In this document: positions 5,379 through 10,154 of the stretch, piece by piece | Position numbering within the stretch: the stretch's first letter is position 1 | How the letters are laid out: each line of letters begins with the position of its first letter | Assembly: GCA_013286075.1 (NCBI GenBank) | Contig: JABDGJ010000031.1 | Coordinates: forward strand, 1 to 10,154 | Reading direction: 5' to 3' | Length of the DNA stretch: 10,154 nucleotides | DNA from: Chlamydiota bacterium | GTDB taxonomy: Bacteria > Chlamydiota > Chlamydiia > Chlamydiales > Parachlamydiaceae | The notes under the pieces: generated by a model | Databases searched by the model: none | What the model was told of the DNA's origin: nothing | Seen by the model: only the letters and a program-made list of their open reading frames with translations | Program-made: the position numbers and the translations under genes

Positions 5379-6338
5379 ATGTACGTATCACATCCACATA
5401 AAAAATCTTTAGCATCTCAAATTCTTTCTTATTTTTGGATTGCTTTTGGTGCTTTTCTTGCAGCATTTGCCATCGAAGTATTTTTTATTCCCAATCGATT
5501 GTTTGACGGTGGCATGGTAGGTTTGTCAATGATTTTTGGAAATATCTTCGGAAAACAAATAATCCCCTATTTATTGTTTTTATTCAATCTTCCCTTCCTT
5601 GTATTGGCTTATCGATCCATTGGAAAAGTATTCGTGATTCATATGTTAGCTGCTACTTTTCTCTTTTCTACCTGCATGGCTCTGATGGCAAAGACAATGC
5701 ATATGGAATTTCGCGGCGACAGCTTAGAAGTTGTTGTGATTGGAGGAGCAATACTGGGCATTGGTCTGGGATTGATTATTCGAGAAGGAGGGTGCATTGA
5801 TGGAACAGAAATTTTAGGAATCATCATCAATCGACGAGCTGGATTTACAGTAGGTCAAGTTGTCTTAGTGTGTAACATCTTTGTATTTGGAACAGCTGGG
5901 TTAGTATTACAAGATTGGCATCCTGCATTAATGTCTTTGATCACTTACATTGTGGTGATAAAAATCATGGATTCAGTCATTGTAGGTCTCGATGAGACAA
6001 AATCAGTTCTCATTATTTCTTCTAAATCAAAGATTATTGCAGATGCAATTATCAATGAATTGGGATTAGGGCTGACTATTATGTACGGAAGAGGTGGATT
6101 TTCTGGTGACGAACATGAGATTTTATACGCTATCGCCGAGCGTTTACAATTGGCCGAATTGAAAGAACTTATTCTTCGCGAGGACCCAGGTGCTTTTATT
6201 GCGATTGAAAATTTGCACGAAGTGGCAAATGGAAAAGCATCTAGTCAAAAAATGACCCGTGTTCAAAAAATCTTTTCTCGCTTGCTTGAAAAAGAATCTC
6301 CTGAAAAAGAATCTCCTGAAAAAGAACCTCAAAGTTAG
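5379..6338 (+). CDS. YitT-family membrane protein (DUF161 + DUF2179)
   Basis: GAAGGA at 5369-5374 fixes ATG 5379 as the start (319 aa); an in-frame TTG at 5367 overlaps that site. The N-terminal two thirds hold five to six hydrophobic segments: about residues 15-37, 46-58, 62-81, 84-104, 117-137 and 158-180, with the family-typical motifs FFIPNRLFDGGMVGLS and EGGCIDGTEILG. The soluble C-terminal part (about 205-285) matches DUF2179, with VLIISSKSKIIADAI and GRGGFSGDEHEILYAI. YitT proteins are inner-membrane proteins of unsettled function, proposed as transporters. The last 15 residues are a repetitive acidic/lysine tail (EKESP repeated). The LOG-family gene starts 3 nt after the stop, implying one operon. 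Confidence 0.9.
   Translation: MYVSHPHKKSLASQILSYFWIAFGAFLAAFAIEVFFIPNRLFDGGMVGLSMIFGNIFGKQIIPYLLFLFNLPFLVLAYRSIGKVFVIHMLAATFLFSTCMALMAKTMHMEFRGDSLEVVVIGGAILGIGLGLIIREGGCIDGTEILGIIINRRAGFTVGQVVLVCNIFVFGTAGLVLQDWHPALMSLITYIVVIKIMDSVIVGLDETKSVLIISSKSKIIADAIINELGLGLTIMYGRGGFSGDEHEILYAIAERLQLAELKELILREDPGAFIAIENLHEVANGKASSQKMTRVQKIFSRLLEKESPEKESPEKEPQS
6288..6332 (+). repeat. 15-bp tandem repeat in yitT-like 3' end
   Basis: GAAAAAGAATCTCCT occurs twice exactly (6288-6302 and 6303-6317) and once with three changes (6318-6332), encoding EKESP, EKESP and EKEPQ. The unit is a multiple of three, so slippage would lengthen or shorten the tail without changing frame. Confidence 0.9.
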
Positions 6339-6341
6339 ATT

Positions 6342-7016
6342 ATGATTGATGAAGGCAATGCCGCTCTATTTACTGAAGATGCTTGGCGTGTTTTCCGAAT
6401 TATTTCCGAATTCGTTGATGGATTCGAAACGATGACAAATATTGGTCCATCTGTTTCGATCTTTGGATCGGCTCGTTTCTCTGTAGAATCTCCTTACTAC
6501 TCACTTGCAGTTGAAACGGCTCGGTTAATTGCAAGCAAAGGATTTGCAATTATCACCGGAGGTGGTCCCGGTATTATGGAAGCGGCAAATAAAGGGGCAC
6601 AAGAAGGAAAGGGCCCTTCCTGTGGACTATCTGTTGATCTACCATTTGAAGAAATCGCTAACCAATATATCGATCCCAAATATCGGCTCCATTTTCGTTA
6701 CTTTTTTGTTCGAAAAGTGATGTTTATTCGATACGCTCAAGGGTATGTTTTTTTTCCTGGTGGTTTTGGTACACTGGATGAACTATTTGAAGCACTCACA
6801 TTGATTCAAACAAAAAAAATCAAATCTTTTCCCATTTACTTAATGGGCAAAACCTATTGGTTAGAAATGTTACAATGGATTGAAAAAACGGTGCTTGCCC
6901 ATCAATGCATTTCAAAAGAAGATTTCGAAATGTTTTCAATTACAGATAATCCCGAAGAAGTTGCAAACGGTATAGAACGGCACTACCAACGAGATCGGAC
7001 GATCAAAAATTTTTAG
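6342..7016 (+). CDS. LOG-family nucleotide phosphoribohydrolase
   Basis: The protein (224 aa) has the Rossmann-like LOG fold: VSIFGSAR (38-45), GGGPGIMEAANKGA (73-86), a conserved R124/K125 pair in FFVRKVMF, and PGGFGTLDELFE (139-150). The PGGxGTxxE motif binds the nucleotide phosphate and supplies the catalytic glutamate. Members cleave nucleoside 5'-monophosphates to base and ribose phosphate (cytokinin-activating enzymes in plants and pathogens; purine-nucleotide nucleosidases in bacteria), and were formerly annotated as lysine decarboxylases. The N-terminal extension of about 35 residues is common in bacterial versions. It lies 3 nt after the YitT-like gene with only a weak ribosome site, so translation is probably coupled. 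Which nucleotide it uses cannot be told. Confidence 0.9.
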   Translation: MIDEGNAALFTEDAWRVFRIISEFVDGFETMTNIGPSVSIFGSARFSVESPYYSLAVETARLIASKGFAIITGGGPGIMEAANKGAQEGKGPSCGLSVDLPFEEIANQYIDPKYRLHFRYFFVRKVMFIRYAQGYVFFPGGFGTLDELFEALTLIQTKKIKSFPIYLMGKTYWLEMLQWIEKTVLAHQCISKEDFEMFSITDNPEEVANGIERHYQRDRTIKNF

Positions 7017-7057
7017 AATAACTTCTGCAAAGTATAGAAACCTAAAACCCTCTTAAC

Positions 7058-8452
7058 TCACCTTATTAACGGCAATCCTGCCTGTGTCCAAGCTTGGACC
7101 CCTCCCCGCACATTTGTCACTGAGCGAAACCCTTTTTTCATGAGAAACGATGCTGCAAGCGATGCCCGCTGCCCACTCCTACAGACAATGGCTATCGATT
7201 GATCGCGAGGCAATTCGGATAGTGACCGGTCCAATGCTGTCAATTCAATGTGATGTGATCCAGCGATATGTCCCTTGTCCCATTCTTCTATTGTTCGGAC
7301 ATCGAGAACAAATAGTGGCTGGTGTTGTGCTTGTATTTTGGCAATTTCCCCTACTTCTATCATTGAAAAAGAAGTTTCCCAGTGTTTCAAATCCTCCTTC
7401 ACTTGGTGATAAGGAAGAAGCACTATTTCTTGGTCAAATCCCATGATGCGAAGTTGGTTAATTGGATCAGTAGATGCTTGATGATCTTCTACAATAAGAC
7501 CGATAGACCCACTCTCGGGCAACAGCCATCCAACCCAATGAGAAAAAGATGAGGAAAAGGGAGCGTTCAAAGAATTTTGCAAATGAGAAAGAGCAAATAT
7601 TTCGGGATGACGAACATCTAATAAAAATAAATCTTCAAGAATAGATTCTTCTTTTCTTTCTTCCCACTTCGATACTTTCAATGTATTAATAAGAGAGGGA
7701 CCTTCTATATTTTTTTTCTTGACAGACGTAAAATAAGGAGGAAAAGGCGCTTGCTCTTGCATTAGTTGTTTTTTCCATTCTTCAAAAGGAGCCTTTTGTA
7801 AATAGGGATTGTGAAGCCGTTCATATCCCAATGTAGAATTGGCCCGTGTTTTTAAAGTCTTACCGCAAAAAGAACCTTCACCATGAGAAGGGAAGATCTC
7901 AACAAAATCTGGCAGAGGTGCTAAGGTTGTAAATAAAGTATGGTACATTTTTTCTGATAATAATAAAATAGGCTCTTCCCCTAGTAAATCGGGTCTACCA
8001 ATACCCCCGACAAAGAGACAATCTCCTGTAAAAGCAAACCAAGGATCAGCCGCACTTCGAGATTCATCGAAACATACCCAAGTAATATGCTCTAATGTAT
8101 GTCCTGGAGTATGCCAAGGCTCTATTCGCAAATCCCCTATTTTTATTGGTGTTTTACTATTCACAATTTTATCGGCATAGCTAGGAATCCATTTGTTTCC
8201 TCCCCAACCCGAAGCATAAATAGTGGGCTGTTCATTGAGTTGGTGTTTAAGCTCCTTAGCACCAGAAACAAAATCAGCATGAACATGAGTTTCTAAAATG
8301 GCAATGATATCAAGTCCTGCATTCTGAGCATGAATAATATAAGGAGCTACATATCGAGTGGGATCAATCACAACACATTGTTTGGCTTTTTCATCTCCCA
8401 ACACATAGGAGTAGATTGCCAATCCGGGAGTGTAAATTCTTTTAAAAAACAT
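7058..8452 (-). CDS. Persulfide dioxygenase-rhodanese fusion (CstB-like)
   Basis: Residues 1-240 form a metallo-beta-lactamase fold of the ETHE1/persulfide dioxygenase group: THVHADF (55-61), HTPGH (114-118), TGDCLFVGGIGRPDL (142-156) and SHGEGSFCG (189-197). H56, H58, H118, D144 and H190 are expected metal or framework residues. The last His of HxHxDH is Phe, as I recall for other rhodanese-linked members. A degenerate rhodanese domain (about 270-360) lacks the active cysteine. A C-terminal rhodanese (about 365-463) has the loop CRSGQR with C424. The same three-part plan occurs in Staphylococcus CstB, which oxidises persulfides to thiosulfate. The role here is likely sulfide/persulfide detoxification. 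AGGAC lies 7 nt before ATG 8452. It converges on the LOG gene and diverges from the methyltransferase gene. Confidence 0.85.
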   Translation of the reverse strand: MFFKRIYTPGLAIYSYVLGDEKAKQCVVIDPTRYVAPYIIHAQNAGLDIIAILETHVHADFVSGAKELKHQLNEQPTIYASGWGGNKWIPSYADKIVNSKTPIKIGDLRIEPWHTPGHTLEHITWVCFDESRSAADPWFAFTGDCLFVGGIGRPDLLGEEPILLLSEKMYHTLFTTLAPLPDFVEIFPSHGEGSFCGKTLKTRANSTLGYERLHNPYLQKAPFEEWKKQLMQEQAPFPPYFTSVKKKNIEGPSLINTLKVSKWEERKEESILEDLFLLDVRHPEIFALSHLQNSLNAPFSSSFSHWVGWLLPESGSIGLIVEDHQASTDPINQLRIMGFDQEIVLLPYHQVKEDLKHWETSFSMIEVGEIAKIQAQHQPLFVLDVRTIEEWDKGHIAGSHHIELTALDRSLSELPRDQSIAIVCRSGQRASLAASFLMKKGFRSVTNVRGGVQAWTQAGLPLIR

Positions 8453-8476
8453 GAAGTAGTCCTATACTAGCCTGAA

Positions 8477-8506
8477 TTTATGAGACACTCTTTTTCTGTT
8501 TTTCAA
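8477..8506 (-). promoter_or_regulatory. Possible promoter of persulfide dioxygenase gene
   Basis: On the minus strand TTGAAA (8501-8506), 18 bp and CATAAA (8477-8482) resemble -35 and -10 boxes upstream of ATG 8452. They lie inside the start of the divergent methyltransferase gene because only 27 bp separate the two start codons. The -10 matches only 4 of 6 bases. Confidence 0.3.
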
Positions 8507-9076
8507 TCCCATATCGATCTTGCCCATAGCTATTGGTCAAAGCTCGTGCAACAGGGAGATGTCGTGATCGATGCTACTTGTGGCAATGGACATGACACAC
8601 TCTTCTTATGTAAACTAGCAATTACAGAAGAAAAAGGCAAAGTTTATGCAATAGACAATCAATCGATTGCTATTCAATCCACACAAACTGTATTGCAAAA
8701 AGAACTAAATCAACAACGGTACGACCGCGTTGTCTTTCTTCATCAAGACCACTCTCATTTTCCATTTTCAATAGTTCCAGAAAGTATCAAGTTAATTGTA
8801 TACAACTTAGGATATTTACCAGGAGAGAATAAAAAATGGACTACTCTGACAGAAACAACGATGAAAAGTATTCTGGAAGCACAGAAATTGATACAACCAG
8901 GGGGAGGAATAAGTATCACTTGTTACCCTGGACATCTAGAAGGAGAAAAAGAACTGGAGGCTATTGTCAAATATAGCGCTAACTTATCGCCTAAAGAATG
9001 GAGCTGTAGTCAACATCTCTGGTTAAATCGACATCGATCTCCAACACTTCTCTTTTTTCAAAAAACAAATCTCTAA
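8480..9076 (+). CDS. mnmM: YtqB/MnmM-type tRNA methyltransferase
   Basis: The 198-aa protein is a class I SAM-dependent methyltransferase of the rRNA_methylase/YtqB family. It has motif I DATCGNGHDTLFL (31-43), the acidic end of strand 2 AIDNQ (57-61), HQDHSHF (88-94), and the family signature NLGYLPG (109-115), then PGG and CYPGH (133-142 region). Length equals the family norm. B. subtilis YtqB was identified as MnmM, which methylates 5-aminomethyl-2-thiouridine at the tRNA wobble position; the same activity here is inferred by family. ATG 8480 has no clear ribosome site. TATACT at 8463-8468 could be a -10 box, giving an almost leaderless mRNA. The stop overlaps that of the convergent exonuclease gene. 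Confidence 0.8.
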   Translation: MRHSFSVFQSHIDLAHSYWSKLVQQGDVVIDATCGNGHDTLFLCKLAITEEKGKVYAIDNQSIAIQSTQTVLQKELNQQRYDRVVFLHQDHSHFPFSIVPESIKLIVYNLGYLPGENKKWTTLTETTMKSILEAQKLIQPGGGISITCYPGHLEGEKELEAIVKYSANLSPKEWSCSQHLWLNRHRSPTLLFFQKTNL

Positions 9077-9654
9077 TAAAACCCAATCACTTTTTGATAA
9101 CATTGCAAAAGATGATTGACGCCATTCAACGCAGAATGAGGAATGGATTCGATTGGAAGATGAAATTGTTCAGCAATTGCGTTTTTTGACAAGTTCATCT
9201 CCGAAGGGAAAGGCTTTCGAGCTTCTTGGTAAGCCTTTGTCTCTAACGCCCAATACATTGAAGCAAGATCGAGCCAGTGATAAGGCCAATGAAATTTCTC
9301 TTGTGTATAGACATCAATGACTTGCGCAAAAAAATTTCGATCAAAAGCCGGGTTCTGGCAGATGTATACAGAGGTCTTGCGACACACAGTAGAATCATTA
9401 AAAATTTCAATTATTTCTTCCCTAACTAAAGACTCCTCTTTACCTGATTGAACTTTTTCCCAGGTGAATCCGTTAATTTCAATACTGGCAAGATCTCTTT
9501 TTTCCCAGATAGGTAGAGGTTGTTTTACGATTGCTTGGTATGTGGCCTTCTCCCGGCCCGATGGAATATCGATGATTTTGAAAGCAATCTCCAGTAGCCG
9601 ATGGGCAACAGGATCTAAGCCAGTTGTTTCAGTATCTAGAAAAATTGCTTGCAT
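9073..9654 (-). CDS. DnaQ-like DEDD 3'-5' exonuclease
   Basis: From ATG 9654 the protein has 193 aa. Exo I is FLDTETTGLDP (D7, E9), Exo II is NPAFDRNFF (D105), and Exo III is HSALNGVNHL (H173). These are the DnaQ/RNase T-type motifs, acting in DNA proofreading/repair or RNA trimming. In Exo III the fourth acidic residue normally sits five places after the His (DnaQ, RNase T, Orn); here it is Gly178, with Asn at +4, so activity may be reduced or use another ligand. A longer frame begins at TTG 9708, but that stretch is better read as a promoter, and family members start just before Exo I. It may correspond to one of the two dnaQ-like genes of chlamydiae. Confidence 0.75.
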   Translation of the reverse strand: MQAIFLDTETTGLDPVAHRLLEIAFKIIDIPSGREKATYQAIVKQPLPIWEKRDLASIEINGFTWEKVQSGKEESLVREEIIEIFNDSTVCRKTSVYICQNPAFDRNFFAQVIDVYTQEKFHWPYHWLDLASMYWALETKAYQEARKPFPSEMNLSKNAIAEQFHLPIESIPHSALNGVNHLLQCYQKVIGFY

Positions 9655-9679
9655 AGTGATGGAATGTAAAAAAGAGCGG

Positions 9680-9708
9680 AATATAGCAAAAGTTTTCTCT
9701 TCCTTCAA
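9680..9708 (-). promoter_or_regulatory. Promoter of DnaQ-like exonuclease gene
   Basis: On the minus strand TTGAAG (9703-9708), 17 bp and TATATT (9680-9685) form a good sigma-70-type promoter. Transcription would begin near 9673, giving a leader of about 19 nt before ATG 9654. This argues against the upstream TTG start. Confidence 0.6.
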
Positions 9709-9810
9709 CCTTTTAGATTTCTTTTTAGATTAGATTGTTAAAATAGCTCTTTTTATACTGAAGTGGACTGACTCCGCCCCAAAAGCTTTTCTGTTGAATC
9801 GATTTTTTTC

Positions 9811-9840
9811 TTGCTTAGTAGGTAAGAGGGTCGTTATAAT
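9811..9840 (+). promoter_or_regulatory. Promoter of right-edge conserved gene
   Basis: TTGCTT (9811-9816), an 18-bp spacer and a perfect TATAAT (9835-9840) precede the AAGGA at 9862-9866 and the start at 9873. Transcription should start near 9847. Confidence 0.65.
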
Positions 9841-9872
9841 GATCCTGATTCGATAGATAGCAAGGACCAAAA

Positions 9873-10154
9873 GTGCGTATAAAAACTTGGAAACCTCGAG
9901 TATGGCAGTCAATGTCAAATCTTTTTATCCGATTTCGCTACCCCGTCTCCACTCCAGAAGAAGTTGCCAAAGACCTGGGTCTTTCTATTACTAATTATCT
10001 CACATTTCAACAGTTTATCAATTATTTACTTGATCCTACTCATCGCCCCCAGAAGTTAACCCGCTTTATGCCTAGGCAACAGGCAGAAAATATCTTCCAT
10101 TTTGCTCTACGTAAAGAAATTTTTCCGCAAGATTCTCTATTTTCCTACTATTTC
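9873..10154 (+). CDS. Conserved hypothetical protein, N-terminal part
   Basis: The frame stays open to the right edge (94 residues seen). GTG 9873 is preferred: AAGGA (9862-9866) lies 6 nt upstream, while the in-frame ATG 9912 has none. The protein begins RIKTWKPRVWQS, then SNLFIRFRYPVSTPEEVAKD, LTFQQFINYLLDP, and RFMPRQQAENIFHFALRKE, with PQDSLFSYYF at the edge. It is soluble, without signal peptide or membrane segment. It reminds me of a conserved family of unknown function in Chlamydiae, but I cannot name it. It is transcribed away from the DnaQ-like gene, each with its own promoter. Confidence 0.7.
   Translation, partial: MRIKTWKPRVWQSMSNLFIRFRYPVSTPEEVAKDLGLSITNYLTFQQFINYLLDPTHRPQKLTRFMPRQQAENIFHFALRKEIFPQDSLFSYYF

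Noticed and set aside
7017..7057. Terminator between the convergent LOG and persulfide dioxygenase genes
   Set aside because: No GC-rich hairpin with a T-run could be found in the gap.
7150..7446. Plus-strand ORF of 98 codons
   Set aside because: It lies wholly antisense to the rhodanese part of the persulfide dioxygenase gene.
9730..9918. Minus-strand ORF of 62 codons
   Set aside because: It covers the promoter and start of the right-edge gene and has no ribosome site or recognisable sequence.

Overview
The window is AT-rich bacterial DNA. I infer a chlamydia-like organism (order Chlamydiales, probably an amoeba-associated lineage) from gene content and from resemblance of several proteins to chlamydial families. 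No rRNA or marker gene proves this, so the placement is tentative.

Positions 1-3140 form a small, decayed integrated element. Its right end abuts a complete tRNA-Tyr gene (minus strand, 3140-3221). Its left end, at the window edge, carries a 48-nt near-identical copy of the 3' part of the same tRNA, running from the anticodon stem to the acceptor stem. This is the usual footprint of a tyrosine-recombinase element that entered at the tRNA anticodon arm. Just inside each end lies a pair of GTCCC boxes 11 bp apart, which look like integrase arm sites. No integrase gene is present. The cargo is mostly broken: a zeta-like kinase split by a frameshift with an overlapping small partner gene, a fragment resembling an acetyltransferase, an unrecognised 111-aa ORF, an intact zinc-ribbon protein of a mobile-element-associated family, and a primase remnant that has lost its start and an internal block.

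From 3140 to the end the content is ordinary chromosome: tRNA-Tyr and tRNA-Thr, a SEC-C zinc-binding protein, a TtcA-like PP-loop tRNA thiolase, a small lipoprotein, tRNA-Val and tRNA-Asp, a YitT-family membrane protein tightly followed by a LOG-family nucleotide hydrolase, a persulfide dioxygenase-rhodanese fusion, a YtqB/MnmM-type methyltransferase, a DnaQ-like exonuclease, and the start of a conserved protein that runs off the right edge. Two tRNA-modifying enzymes (TtcA-like and MnmM-like) and four tRNA genes lie in this part.

The gap between the SEC-C gene and the ttcA-like gene holds a 170-bp hairpin element (probable MITE) with 20-bp perfect terminal inverted repeats and a TAA target duplication. 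Immediately beside it is a perfect-consensus promoter (TTGACA, 17 bp, TATAAT) reading into the ttcA-like gene. The most notable signals are the tRNA-bounded island with its paired arm-like sites and this MITE. I see no CRISPR array and no complete new defence system.
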